From positions 124,001 to 188,000 of the forward strand of contig NZ_FNHE01000011.1 of the NCBI RefSeq assembly GCF_900103785.1: a DNA stretch of 64,000 bases, given 5' to 3'. This stretch comes from Geodermatophilus siccatus (GTDB lineage: Bacteria; Actinomycetota; Actinomycetes; Mycobacteriales; Geodermatophilaceae). The first letter of the stretch is position 1, and the number at the start of each line of letters is the position of its first letter. The translations under genes and the position numbers were made by a program. A model generated the notes under the pieces. That model saw nothing but the letters and a program-made list of their open reading frames with translations. It did not search any database and was not told where the DNA came from. Below are positions 49,254 to 57,740 of this stretch, piece by piece.

Positions 49254-50170
49254 CGGGGGTCTCCTGAGGGGGTCGAGCGGGCGAGGTCGGTGGTGAGCTC
49301 GACGAGGCGGTCCACGACGCCGGGCGCCAGGTGGTGGCCCATGCCGGCGATCTCGACGTGCCGCGCCCCTGCGATGGCGTCGGCGGTGGCCCGCCCGCCG
49401 GTCGGGTGCACCATCAGGTCGCGGTCGCCGTGCACGACCAGGGTGGGCGCGGTGATGCGGGCCAGCTCCGCCGTCCGGTCGCCGGAGGCCTGGATGGCGC
49501 CGATCTGCCGGGCCACCGGCGCGCCGGCACCGGAGTCGCCGCCGCGGTGCCACACCGCGGTCGCCCAGGCCCGCTCGACCTCCTCGTCGGGCGGGAAGGC
49601 CGTCGAGCCGAGGTGCGCCAGCATCGCCAGGTGCCGCTCGACGGACGCCTCGACCGTGCGCGCCGGGCTCCTGGCCAGCCGCAGCAGCGTCGAGCGGGCC
49701 GGCTGACCCACCCGCCGGTGCCCGGTGGTCGAGAAGATCGACGTCAGGCTGAGCACCCGCGCCGGGTGCCTCGCCGCGACGGTCTGGGCGATCATGCCGC
49801 CCATCGACATCCCGACCAGGTGCACCTGCTCGATGCCCAGGGCGTCGAGCAGGCCCACGGCGTCGGCGGCCACGTCGGCCAGGTCGTAGGCGTCCGGCCG
49901 CGGCCGGGCCAGCAGCTGGCGCAACCGGCCGGGCGGCGGGACGCCGATCCGCGAGGACCGGCCGGCGTCGCGGTTGTCGAGGCGGACGACGCGGAAGCCC
50001 CGCTCGACGAAGCCGTCGACCATCCGCTGCGGCCACGAGGTGAGGTCCAGGCCCAGGCCGGCGATGAGCAGCAGCGGCGTCCCGTCGTCCGGCCCGTCGA
50101 TCCGGTGGCAGATCCGCGGGCCGGCCGGGAGGTCGACGAAGCGATCCGTGTCCTGCGCCGTCGCTGTCAT
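49250..50170 (-). CDS. Alpha/beta hydrolase (esterase)
   Basis: 306 residues from ATG 50170. [20 protein letters not shown] (oxyanion loop), [20 protein letters not shown], nucleophile [20 protein letters not shown], Asp in [17 protein letters not shown] and His in [20 protein letters not shown] define the catalytic triad. Overlaps the monooxygenase gene by four bases. Within the cassette it would cleave the ester made by the Baeyer-Villiger enzyme. Confidence 0.92.
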   Translation of the reverse strand: MTATAQDTDRFVDLPAGPRICHRIDGPDDGTPLLLIAGLGLDLTSWPQRMVDGFVERGFRVVRLDNRDAGRSSRIGVPPPGRLRQLLARPRPDAYDLADVAADAVGLLDALGIEQVHLVGMSMGGMIAQTVAARHPARVLSLTSIFSTTGHRRVGQPARSTLLRLARSPARTVEASVERHLAMLAHLGSTAFPPDEEVERAWATAVWHRGGDSGAGAPVARQIGAIQASGDRTAELARITAPTLVVHGDRDLMVHPTGGRATADAIAGARHVEIAGMGHHLAPGVVDRLVELTTDLARSTPSGDPR

Positions 50171-51663
50171 GCGGTCACCACCGCGCGGTCGGCGGAGCGG
50201 GACAGGTGCAGCTCGGGGTCGGTGACGCTGTCGGCGCGCAGCAGCTTGACGTCGGCCGAGTAGCTCATCGAGGTCAGCCACGGCATCCGGTCGCCCTGGC
50301 GGGGCAGCTGGTCGACCGCACGCTGGATGTAGCCCGCGGCGAAGTCGAGGAACGGCCGGGTCGGCATGTCCGGGTCGCTGGGCTCGGGCCGGGCCACGTC
50401 GTACCCGTGGGCGTCCATGTACGACAGCAGCCGGCAGAAGTGCTCGCAGAGCAGGCCGATCTTCAGCGTCCAGGAGGAGTTCGTGTAGCCGATCGCCAGC
50501 ACGAAGTTGGGGACGCCGGAGAGCATCATCCCCTTGTAGGCGACCGTGTCGGGCAGGTGCACCGGCTCGCCGTCGACGGTCAGCGAGATGCCGCCGATGG
50601 CCTGCACGTTGAGCCCGGTCGCGGTGACGATCACGTCGGCCTCGAGCTCCCGGCCGGAGGCCAGCCGCACGCCGTCCTCGGTGAAGGTCTCGATCCGGTC
50701 GGTGACGACGTCGGCCGTCCCGTTGCGGATGGCGCGGAACAGGTCCCCGTCCGGCACGGCGCACAGCCGCTGGTCCCACGGGTCGTACGGCGGGTTGAAG
50801 TGCACGTCGACCGGATAGCCCTCGGGCAGCTGCTTGGTGTTCACCCAGCGGATCAGCCGGCGGGCCGCCCTGGGGTACTTCTGGCAGAACCTCCAGATGC
50901 CGATGCCGCGGGCGATGTTCTTGCGCCGGGTCAGCGCGAAGGCGCGCTCCTCACCCAGCAGGGCGCGCAGCCGGTCGGCGAGGGCGTCGTTGCGCGGGAC
51001 GGGCATGACGTAGGACGGCGTGCGCTGCAGCATCGTCACGTGCCCGGCGGTCCCGGCCATCGCCGGCACCAGGGTGACCGCGGTGGCGCCGCTGCCGATC
51101 ACCAGCACCCGCTTGCCGGCGTAGTCGAGGTCCTCGGGCCAGGCTTGAGGGTGGACGACCGGGCCGCGGAAGCGCTCCCGGCCGGGGAAGACGGGCGTGA
51201 AGCCCTCGTCGTAGCGGTAGTAGCCGCCGGCGCAGAACAGCCAGCCCGCCGAGAGCTGCAGCCGCTCGCCGGTGTCGGTGCGCTCGACGTCGACGGTCCA
51301 GCGGGCGTCGGCGGTCGACCACGAGGCCGCCAGCACCCGGTGGGAGTACCGGATGTGGGCGTCCAAGCCGTTCTCGGTGATCGTCTCGCGCAGGTAGGCG
51401 AGGATCCGCGACGCGTCCGCGATCGACTGCTCGTCCCGCCATGGCTTGAACTCGTAGCCGAAGGTGTGCAGGTCGGAGTCCGAGCGGATGCCGGGGTAGC
51501 GGAACAGGTCCCAGGTGCCGCCGGAGGCCGCGCGGGCCTCGAGGACGGCGAAGCTCTTCGCCGGCAGCTCGGTCTTCAGGTACCGGCCGGCCCCGATGCC
51601 GGAGATCCCGGCCCCGACGACGAGGACGTCGAGGTGCTCGACCGGCGTCTGCGTGGTGGTCAC
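50167..51663 (-). CDS. Flavin-containing Baeyer-Villiger-type monooxygenase
   Basis: 498 residues from GTG 51663. FAD motif [20 protein letters not shown], the BVMO fingerprint [12 protein letters not shown] (FxGxxxHxxxWP) near 165-180, and the NADPH motif [19 protein letters not shown] are all intact; [19 protein letters not shown] is typical of the EthA-like subgroup. Inserts oxygen next to a ketone to make an ester or lactone, or oxidises sulphides. First gene of a three-gene minus-strand operon and divergent from a PucR regulator. The upstream part of the longer frame covers the operator region and is not coding. Confidence 0.94.
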   Translation of the reverse strand: MTTTQTPVEHLDVLVVGAGISGIGAGRYLKTELPAKSFAVLEARAASGGTWDLFRYPGIRSDSDLHTFGYEFKPWRDEQSIADASRILAYLRETITENGLDAHIRYSHRVLAASWSTADARWTVDVERTDTGERLQLSAGWLFCAGGYYRYDEGFTPVFPGRERFRGPVVHPQAWPEDLDYAGKRVLVIGSGATAVTLVPAMAGTAGHVTMLQRTPSYVMPVPRNDALADRLRALLGEERAFALTRRKNIARGIGIWRFCQKYPRAARRLIRWVNTKQLPEGYPVDVHFNPPYDPWDQRLCAVPDGDLFRAIRNGTADVVTDRIETFTEDGVRLASGRELEADVIVTATGLNVQAIGGISLTVDGEPVHLPDTVAYKGMMLSGVPNFVLAIGYTNSSWTLKIGLLCEHFCRLLSYMDAHGYDVARPEPSDPDMPTRPFLDFAAGYIQRAVDQLPRQGDRMPWLTSMSYSADVKLLRADSVTDPELHLSRSADRAVVTA

Positions 51664-51677
51664 CCGTCCGACTCTCC

Positions 51678-51733
51678 GTGGTGGGCACCACTTGCGCCAC
51701 TGCATCGTGCACCACGATGCTCACCACGTGGTG
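51678..51733. promoter_or_regulatory. Three palindromes between monooxygenase and PucR genes
   Basis: GTGGTGGGCACCAC at 51678-51691, GCATCGTG-CAC-CACGATGC at 51702-51720 and CACCACGTGGTG at 51722-51733. All share GTGGTG/CACCAC or CGTG/CACG half-sites and fill the 64-base gap of the divergent pair, so they are strong candidates for operators of the adjacent regulator. Confidence 0.7.
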
Positions 51734-52972
51734 CAGTCTGCTGCAGGCGGGCGGTGGCCCGAGGTCTCCCCTCGGGTGCGGGAGCTCTTCCGGAGGGGTG
51801 CCGAGGTGGCCCTCGACCCCCACGACGCGTGGGTCGAGGAGCTGCACACGGCCTCCCTGGGCGGGCCGCGGATGCGGCCGGTCGCCGAGGACCCGGTCCT
51901 CGCCGCGGCGACCCGGCGGGTCAGCCTGGCCAACCTGCTGCACTGGGCGGCGGCCAACGTGCAGCACCCGGGACGACGGGTGCCGCCCAACACCGGGCCG
52001 GAGTCGCTGGAGGCGGCGCGTGACCTGGTGCGCCGGGGCCTGGACGAGTCGGCCCTGGACGCCTACCGCGCCGCCCAGGGCGTGGCCTGGCGGCGGTGGA
52101 TGGAGATCTGCTTCGAGCTGACCTCCGACCCCGCCGAGCTGCGCGAGCTGCTCGACGTCTCCGCCCTGTCCATCGCCACCTTCATCGAGGACACCGTCGC
52201 GGCCACCTCCGAGCGGATGCGGGCCGAGCGCGACGAGCTCACCCGCGGCGCGCACGCCGAGCGGCGGGCCGCGGTCAGCCTGCTGCTGGAGGGAGCCCCC
52301 ATCAGCCGGGCCCGCGCCGAGGCCCAGCTCGGCTACGGCCTGGCCGGCCCGCACACCGCCGTCGTCGTGTGGAGCCGATCGGGGACGGCCTCCGACCAGC
52401 TCGAGGCCGCGGCCGAGGCCGTCGTCCGGGCCGGCGGGGCCGCGCACCGGCTGACCGTCGTCGCCAGCGCCGCCGCGCTGTGGGTCTGGCTGCCGGTGGC
52501 GACCGCGCCGAACGCGGGGCAGCTCGCCGACGAGCTGGCCGCGCACCCCGACGTCCGGGTGGCCGTGGGCCGCCCGGGCCGGGACGTCGACGGCTTCCGC
52601 CGCAGCCACCTCGACGCCGCCACCACCCAGCGCATGGTCGCCCGGCTGACCAGCCCCCAGCAGGTGGCCCGCTACGAGGACGTGCAGCTGGTCGCGCTGC
52701 TCACCGCCGAGCCGACGCAGACCGACGAGTTCCTCGCCGACACCCTGGGCGGCCTGCTGCACGCCGACGCCGACACCCAGCAGGCGGTGCGGACCTACGT
52801 CCGCGAGCTCGGCAACACGTCGCGCACCGCCGAGCGGCTCTACACCCACCGCAACACGGTGCTGCGCCGGCTGGCCCGCGCCGACCAGCTGCTGCCGCGC
52901 CCGCTCGCCGAGAACGTCGTCAGCGTCGCCGCGGCGCTGGAGGTGCTGCGCTGGCGGGGGACCGCCCACTGA
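51728..52972 (+). CDS. PucR-family regulator with C-terminal helix-turn-helix
   Basis: 414 residues from GTG 51728; GTG 51731 and 51707 are alternatives, and none has a ribosome site, so the mRNA may be leaderless. The N-terminal 150 residues are a helical sensor (EVSPRVRELFRRGAEVALDP), followed by a GGDEF-like CdaR middle (TAVVVWSRSGTASDQLEAAA EAVVRAGG, DVRVAVGRPGRDVDGFRRSH LDA) and the PucR HTH (DTQQAVRTYVRELGNTSRTA ERLYTHRNTVLRRLARADQL L). These proteins activate catabolic operons when they bind the substrate; the target is almost certainly the divergent monooxygenase operon. Confidence 0.9.
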   Translation: MVQSAAGGRWPEVSPRVRELFRRGAEVALDPHDAWVEELHTASLGGPRMRPVAEDPVLAAATRRVSLANLLHWAAANVQHPGRRVPPNTGPESLEAARDLVRRGLDESALDAYRAAQGVAWRRWMEICFELTSDPAELRELLDVSALSIATFIEDTVAATSERMRAERDELTRGAHAERRAAVSLLLEGAPISRARAEAQLGYGLAGPHTAVVVWSRSGTASDQLEAAAEAVVRAGGAAHRLTVVASAAALWVWLPVATAPNAGQLADELAAHPDVRVAVGRPGRDVDGFRRSHLDAATTQRMVARLTSPQQVARYEDVQLVALLTAEPTQTDEFLADTLGGLLHADADTQQAVRTYVRELGNTSRTAERLYTHRNTVLRRLARADQLLPRPLAENVVSVAAALEVLRWRGTAH

Positions 52973-52975
52973 GCC

Positions 52976-53941
52976 TCAGCGGACGCGCAGCAGCACCTTG
53001 CCGGTGGCCCGGCGCTCGTCGAGCTCGGTGACCGCCGCGGCGGCGTCGGCGAGGTCGTGCACCGAGCCGAGGACCGGGGCGAGGGCGCCGCGCTCGAGCA
53101 GCGGCTGCAGGTCGCGCCACTGCTCCTGGACGTAGCCGGGGTCGCCCGTCCAGAACGCGCCCCAGCCGACGCCGACGACCGAGACGTTGTTCAGCAGCAA
53201 CCGGTTGACCTTGACCGTGGGGATCTCCCCGCCGGTGAAGCCGAGGACCAGCAGCCGGCCCTCCCGCGCCAGGCTGCGCAGCGAGTCGGTGAAGCGGTCC
53301 CCGCCCACCGGGTCGGCCACGACGTCCACGCCGCGGCCGCCGGTGAGCTCCTTGACCCGGTCGCGGAACCCGTCGGCGAGCACGACCTCGTCGGCGCCGG
53401 CGGCCCGCGCGGTCTCGCCCTTGCCCTCGCTGGACACCACCGCGAGCACGCGCGCGCCGTAGGCCTTGGCCAGCTGGATGCCCGCCGTCCCCAGGCCGCC
53501 GGCGGCGCCGTGCACCAGCACCGTCTCGCCCTCGCGCAGCTGACCGCGCCGGCGCAGCGCGAAGTGCATGGTCAGGTAGTTCATGGGCAGCGCCGCGCCC
53601 TGCTCGAAGCCCACGCGGTCGGGCAGGGGGAAGACCAGGCCCGGGTCGGCCGCGGCCACCTCGGCGAACCCGCCGAAACCGGGGAAGGCCGCCACCCGCT
53701 GCCCGGGCCGGAAGCCGCTGCCCTCCGGCGCGCTGCGCACCGTGCCGGCGACCTCGCTGCCGGGGACGAACGGCAGCTCCGGCTTGACCTGGTACTGGCC
53801 GCGGCTGAGCAGCACCTCGGGGAAGGTCACCCCGGCGACGTGCACGTCGATCAGCACACCCGCGTCCGCGTCGGGCTCGGGGACGTCGACGACCGAGATG
53901 GCCGAGGGGCCGTCGAGGGTGGCGATCTGGGCGGCGCGCAC
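52976..53941 (-). CDS. Zinc-free NADPH:quinone oxidoreductase, MDR superfamily
   Basis: 321 residues from GTG 53941 with GGAGGACCC upstream. GroES-like part: VTFPEVLLSRGQYQVKPELP FVPGSEVAGTV; Rossmann part: LVHGAAGGLGTAGIQLAKAY GARVLAV, VDVVADPVGGDRFTDSLRSL; C-terminus LDERRATGKVLLRV. Catalytic zinc ligands are absent, as in quinone/enoyl reductases. Cytosolic NADPH-dependent reduction of quinones or enones. Convergent with the PucR gene (three bases apart); it may share the role in ketone metabolism but is not in that operon. Confidence 0.92.
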   Translation of the reverse strand: MRAAQIATLDGPSAISVVDVPEPDADAGVLIDVHVAGVTFPEVLLSRGQYQVKPELPFVPGSEVAGTVRSAPEGSGFRPGQRVAAFPGFGGFAEVAAADPGLVFPLPDRVGFEQGAALPMNYLTMHFALRRRGQLREGETVLVHGAAGGLGTAGIQLAKAYGARVLAVVSSEGKGETARAAGADEVVLADGFRDRVKELTGGRGVDVVADPVGGDRFTDSLRSLAREGRLLVLGFTGGEIPTVKVNRLLLNNVSVVGVGWGAFWTGDPGYVQEQWRDLQPLLERGALAPVLGSVHDLADAAAAVTELDERRATGKVLLRVR

Positions 53942-54022
53942 GGGTCCTCCTGGACAGTGGGGGTGCTCAGGCGGCGAGCTTGTCAGAGCGCGGAACCGGG
54001 GTCGCACCGCGGGGTGGCGGCC

Positions 54023-54199
54023 TCAGTCGGTCTCCGGCTGCTCCGTCGACTCCGGTCCGACGGCGGGGGCGGCGCCGCCGAGCTCCGTGCTCCGTGTCGA
54101 CTCCGCGTCCTCGAGCCTCGGGACGCGCGGGTCGTCGGGCAGCGGGGGAGCGCTCTCCTGCGGGCCGTCGTCGCGCGGCGGGGTGCTCTCGGTGTCCAT
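54023..54199 (-). CDS. Small acidic, Pro/Glu-rich protein
   Basis: 58 residues from ATG 54199 (GGGGGTC upstream). MDTESTPPRDDGPQESAPPL, PDDPRVPRLEDAESTRSTEL, ending GPESTEQPETD. Unstructured and highly charged; no family known. A similar short acidic ORF lies at 57365. Real coding is likely but not certain. Confidence 0.45.
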   Translation of the reverse strand: MDTESTPPRDDGPQESAPPLPDDPRVPRLEDAESTRSTELGGAAPAVGPESTEQPETD

Positions 54200-54230
54200 G
54201 ACCCCCGGGGTACCCCGCCGGGCGGCGGAC

Positions 54231-54758
54231 TCATCCCCTGGCGAGCCGGCGCAGCCGGCGGACCGGCTCCCGGACGGCACACAGCGTCAGCCGCACCGGC
54301 AGGGTCGCGACGGCCTGACCGACCCGGACGCCGAGGCGCCACAGGTCGGCGTAGTCCGGCGGCCGGGGCGCGGTCGGCGGAGGGTCGGGCGGGGGCGGCG
54401 TCGCGGGCACGATGAGGTCCACCGTCGTCCGGCGGCGCGTGCTGCGCAGCGACTCGAACGACGGGATCGCCGGCGCGGCGGGCGACTCCTCGTCGTCCGG
54501 GTGGGTGTTCGGCGGAGCGAGCCGTTCCTCGCGCTGGCCCCCGGGCGTGCGGCCGGGCGGCTCCGGGACGACGCGGCGGATCGCCGCGATGCTGCCCGGG
54601 CCCAGCCCGTTGACCGCCCGGAGGTCGGCCCGGGTGAGGCCGGCGAGCTGCGCGGTCGTGGTGATCCCGGCCCGGGCCAGTGCGGTGACCGCCCGCGCGG
54701 GCAGGCCGAGGTCGCTGACTGTCTCCCCGGGCGCGGTCCCCGGCGACGTGGTCGGCAT
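54231..54758 (-). CDS. Protein with RNA-polymerase alpha-CTD-like helix-hairpin-helix
   Basis: 175 residues from ATG 54758. Residues 12-62 (VSDLGLPARAVTALARAGIT TTAQLAGLTRADLRAVNGLG PGSIAAIRRVV) match the fold and residue pattern of the polymerase alpha C-terminal domain, a tandem HhH DNA/protein-binding module. A basic Pro-rich linker follows, then RPPDYADLWRLGVRVGQAVA TLPVRLTLCAVREPVRRLRR LARG, an amphipathic C-terminal helix that might bind the membrane. It could be a nucleoid or transcription-accessory protein; no function is established. Confidence 0.68.
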   Translation of the reverse strand: MPTTSPGTAPGETVSDLGLPARAVTALARAGITTTAQLAGLTRADLRAVNGLGPGSIAAIRRVVPEPPGRTPGGQREERLAPPNTHPDDEESPAAPAIPSFESLRSTRRRTTVDLIVPATPPPPDPPPTAPRPPDYADLWRLGVRVGQAVATLPVRLTLCAVREPVRRLRRLARG

Positions 54759-54845
54759 GGTGTCCAACCTAGGACCGGCCGCCCGGCCGCACCGGTCCAG
54801 GGCTCCTGCAGGATGCGCACAGTCCGTACCCACAGGAGGCTCCCG

Positions 54846-55706
54846 ATGGCCGCTGCCCGTCCCGGCGGGACCCCGCCCCCGATCCACACCGAGGGCACGC
54901 TGGCCTCGGGGCTGTACCGGCAGGCCTGGACCGTCGAGGACCCGGTCGGCGCCGTCGTCCTGGTGCACGGCGCGCACGAGCACGGCGGCCGGTACCGGCA
55001 CGTTGCCGAGCGGCTGGCCGCCGCGGGGTACGCCACCCACGCCGTCGACCACCCCGGCCACGGCCGGTCCCCGGGCCGCCGCGGCAACATCGGCAGCATG
55101 GCCGCCGCCGTCGAGGGCGTGGCCGAGCTGGTGCGGTCCGCCGGCGAGCAGCACCCCGCCGTCCCGCTGTTCGTCTACGGGCACAGCCTGGGTGGGCTGA
55201 TCGCGCTGCAGTACCTGACCGGGACGCCGGACGCCCGGGTCACCGGCGCGGTGGTGTCGGCGGCGGCGCTGGACACCAGCACCGCGAACGCCGTCCAGCG
55301 GGCCGTGGCGCCGCTGCTGTCGCGGGTCCTGCCCGACCTCGGCGTCCTGCAGCTCGACGTGGAGGCGGTCAGCCGGGACCCCGAGGTGGTCCGCGCCTAC
55401 CGGGCCGACCCGCTCAACCACAACGGCCGGATGGTCGCCCGCACCGGCGCCGAGCTGATGACCGCTGCGCTGGCCATGCCCCGGCGGCTGCCCTCGCTGA
55501 CCATGCCGCTGCTGGTGCTGCACGGCACCGCCGACCGGCTGGTGCCGCCGGCCGCCAGCGAGGTCGTCCGGGCGCACGCCGGCTCGCCCGACCTCACGCT
55601 CCGGACCTACGAGGGCCTGTTCCACGAACCGCACAACGAGCCCGAGAGGGACGAGGTCCTGGCCGACGTCGTCGCCTGGCTCGACGCCCACCGCCCCTCC
55701 TCCTGA
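54846..55706 (+). CDS. Alpha/beta hydrolase, monoacylglycerol-lipase-like
   Basis: 286 residues from ATG 54846; CACAGGAGGCTCCC upstream is a textbook ribosome site. GAVVLVHGAHEHGGRYRHVA ERLAAAGYATHAVDHPGHGR S, nucleophile FVYGHSLGGLIALQYLTG, Asp in LVLHGTADRLVPPAASEVV and His in GLFHEPHNEPERDEVLADVV AWL match bacterial monoglyceride lipases. Cytosolic. Divergent from the HhH gene, 87 bases apart. Followed by the regulatory region of the Rpf gene. Confidence 0.92.
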   Translation: MAAARPGGTPPPIHTEGTLASGLYRQAWTVEDPVGAVVLVHGAHEHGGRYRHVAERLAAAGYATHAVDHPGHGRSPGRRGNIGSMAAAVEGVAELVRSAGEQHPAVPLFVYGHSLGGLIALQYLTGTPDARVTGAVVSAAALDTSTANAVQRAVAPLLSRVLPDLGVLQLDVEAVSRDPEVVRAYRADPLNHNGRMVARTGAELMTAALAMPRRLPSLTMPLLVLHGTADRLVPPAASEVVRAHAGSPDLTLRTYEGLFHEPHNEPERDEVLADVVAWLDAHRPSS

Positions 55707-55813
55707 CCGCTTGCCGCCGGGCGGGAGGCCGTGCGGCGGGAGCGGGAGTGACCACGGCTACACCGGCGCGACACGCCGCGTCGACCTGCGGCGCGCCGGT
55801 TCCGGGGCTGATC

Positions 55814-55829
55814 TGTGACGGCCGTCACG
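55814..55829. promoter_or_regulatory. CRP/GlxR-like binding site
   Basis: TGTGACGGCCGTCACG fits the consensus TGTGA-N6-TCACA in 15 of 16 relevant positions. It lies about 50 bases before the expected start of the riboswitch RNA (a TAGCTT -10 is at 55853). In Mycobacterium tuberculosis the CRP homologue is known to control rpfA through such a site. Confidence 0.65.
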
Positions 55830-55861
55830 ACGACAATGCACATGACTGCACGTAGCTTTTC

Positions 55862-56076
55862 GTGTGCGCTCAGCAAACGAGAGAGCGCGGCGCCGGTCCG
55901 CCAAACCCTGCCCACCGGTCGCCCTCCAGATCCCAGGGCAGGGGTGGGGGACCCACGACCACGGCGCGCCACGACTCGAGCCGCACGACTCGAGCGGAGG
56001 ACCGCCTCGGGGTGAAGCCGCGGACCGCGGCCGGGCACCGATCGCCCGAACCCGACAGCTCACCTCGCCGGCGGTG
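55862..56076 (+). ncRNA. Cyclic-di-AMP riboswitch (ydaO-yuaA type)
   Basis: The leader of the Rpf-like gene contains the conserved elements of this class in order: CAGCAAACGAGAGAGCGC, GCCGGTCCGCCAAACCCTGC, GGCAGGGGTGGGGGACCC, CCTCGGGGTGAAGCCGC, GCGGCCGGGCACC and CCCGAACCCGACAGCTCACC. Spacing and total length (about 215 bases) agree with actinobacterial examples, which usually precede cell-wall hydrolase genes. Binding of c-di-AMP normally switches expression off. Boundaries are approximate. The 3' part near 56060-56080 (gcggtgatcggagatcacc) can form the final stem that decides readthrough. Confidence 0.88.
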
Positions 56077-56089
56077 ATCGGAGATCACC

Positions 56090-57178
56090 ATGGCCAAGCA
56101 CCGCGCACCCCGCTACGTCCGCACCAAGAAGGCCCTCGCCAAGGCGCCCGTCGCCGCCGGCGCCACCGTCGTCGGGTTCAGCGTCCTGGGCTCCCCGGCC
56201 CAGGCCCTCGCCGCCACCACCCACGACTGGACCGGCGTCGCCGAGTGCGAGTCCGGCGGCGACTGGAGCATCAACACCGGGAACGGCTACTACGGCGGGC
56301 TCCAGTTCAGCCAGTCGACCTGGGCCGCACACGGCGGCACGGCGCTCGCACCCCGCGCTGACCTGGCGACTCCCGCCCAGCAGGTCGAGATCGCCGAGAA
56401 GGTCCTCGCCGGCCAGGGCATCGGCGCCTGGCCGACCTGCGGCAGTCGCCTGACCGACGGCACCACGGCGGCCGCCGCCGAGACGCCGGGGGCCGCGCCG
56501 AGCGCCGCCCCGGCGACCAGCCCGGAGGACGCCGACACCCACGGCCGCCACGCCTCCGGGTCGGGCTACACCGTCGAGCGCGGCGACACGATCGCGACGA
56601 TCGCCGCCGCCCACGGCCAGTCCTGGCGGGACCTGTACCAGCGCAACGTCGACGTCATCGGCGCCGACCCGGACGTGATCCTCCCGGGACAGGTCCTGCA
56701 CACCGCCGGCCCGGCGGCCGCTCCCACCGCCGGCCTGGCCGGGAACGCCGCGCCCGCGCCGATGATCGCCCCGCTCGCAGCTGCGGCTCCGGCGGCTGCT
56801 GCCGCCCCCGCGGCCACCGCGAGCATCACCAACAGCGCCGGCGAGGTGGCCTCGCAGGTGCAGGCCGCGGCGGACCGGGTGGTCAGCGAGGTCCCCGGCG
56901 CCGGCTCGATCACCATCGGCGGCACCCGGGCCAGCGCGACCGACCCGAACGGCCACCCGTCCGGCCTCGCGCTGGACTACATGGTCACGTCCGACGCCGC
57001 CCTCGGTGACGCCATCGCCGAGTACCACATCGCCCACTGGGACGAGCTCGGCGTCGAGTACGTCATCTGGCAGCAGCGGATCCTGACCTCGCCCGACGGC
57101 GTGTGGAAGGCCATGGCCGACCGCGGCAGCGCGACGGCGAACCACATGGACCACGTGCACGTGAACTACGCCGGCTGA
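56090..57178 (+). CDS. Rpf-like transglycosylase with LysM and M15-like C-terminal domain
   Basis: 362 residues from ATG 56090. A cationic signal region (KHRAPRYVRTKKALAKAPVA AGATVVGFSVLG) ends near residue 41. The Rpf fold is HDWTGVAECESGGDWSINTG NGYYGGLQFSQSTWAAHGG, with catalytic Glu52. A LysM peptidoglycan-binding domain (GYTVERGDTIATIAAAHGQS WRDLYQRN) is at about 158-205. After an Ala/Pro linker, residues 265-362 (HPSGLALDYMV, DHVHVNY) resemble the ARB-07466/VanY-like domain with a possible zinc site. It cleaves peptidoglycan during resuscitation and growth, and is governed by the riboswitch and CRP site upstream. Confidence 0.93.
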   Translation: MAKHRAPRYVRTKKALAKAPVAAGATVVGFSVLGSPAQALAATTHDWTGVAECESGGDWSINTGNGYYGGLQFSQSTWAAHGGTALAPRADLATPAQQVEIAEKVLAGQGIGAWPTCGSRLTDGTTAAAAETPGAAPSAAPATSPEDADTHGRHASGSGYTVERGDTIATIAAAHGQSWRDLYQRNVDVIGADPDVILPGQVLHTAGPAAAPTAGLAGNAAPAPMIAPLAAAAPAAAAAPAATASITNSAGEVASQVQAAADRVVSEVPGAGSITIGGTRASATDPNGHPSGLALDYMVTSDAALGDAIAEYHIAHWDELGVEYVIWQQRILTSPDGVWKAMADRGSATANHMDHVHVNYAG

Positions 57179-57196
57179 GTCCCCGGCCCGCACGTC

Positions 57197-57233
57197 GGCG
57201 GCCCCCCACCCGTTCCGCGGGTGGGGGGCCGCC
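57197..57233. terminator. Perfect 16-bp stem after the Rpf gene
   Basis: Arms 57197-57212 and 57218-57233 are exact complements around loop ttccg, 18 bases after the Rpf stop. GC-only stem without T-run. Confidence 0.88.
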
Positions 57234-57364
57234 GCCGTGCGAGGATCCGTGGGCGACGCCGGCTGGCGCACCGCGGCCCCGTCCGGGGCACCGCCCCGAG
57301 CCGATCGGCCCCGCCGCGGGGCCCGGCCCGGGCGTGCGGAGGCCGGGGAGGACGGGGTCCTCCC

Positions 57365-57517
57365 TCAGAGCAGCTCGTCGAGGTCATCCGGGCCCGGACC
57401 GGTGCCGCCGGAGTCGCGCAGCGGCGAGGTGTCGGGCAGGTCGTCCTCCGGCGGCTCGGGCGCCACCGGACCCTCCGAGTACAGGGTGCTCGGGTCCCGC
57501 GGGTCCATCTCGCTCAT
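57365..57517 (-). CDS. Small acidic protein
   Basis: 50 residues from ATG 57517. MSEMDPRDPSTLYSEGPVAP EPPEDDLPDTSPLRDSGGTG PGPDDLDELL is acidic and disordered, with a hydrophobic-acidic C-terminal motif DDLDELL. Convergent with the Rpf gene. No family known; coding is likely from base composition and the ending but unproven. The 220 bases between it and the next gene (57518-57740) show nothing else I can name. Confidence 0.45.
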   Translation of the reverse strand: MSEMDPRDPSTLYSEGPVAPEPPEDDLPDTSPLRDSGGTGPGPDDLDELL

Positions 57518-57740
57518 GCCGACCCAGGTGCCCCGGTGAGCCGCGGGGAACCGTCCGCGGACGGACCGACTCGCGCGTGGCGCTCGGTGTCCATGGCCAG
57601 ACGTCCTAGACATCTGTTGCGGACCTGTTCCGTTCCCCGCATGCTGTCCCCGGCGGGGCCCCGGGGCAGGACCTGGGTGAGCTCCGCCGCCAGCTCCCCG
57701 CCGCCCACCGGGCCGCGGGTGCGGACCGGGCGGTAAGCGG

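Noticed and set aside
51678-51733. Insertion-sequence ends or attachment site
   Set aside because: No transposase or integrase gene and no target duplication; position in a divergent promoter suits operators better.
57518-57740. Additional small gene between the acidic ORF and the MetX-like gene
   Set aside because: Short frames on both strands lack a start with ribosome site and have no family likeness.
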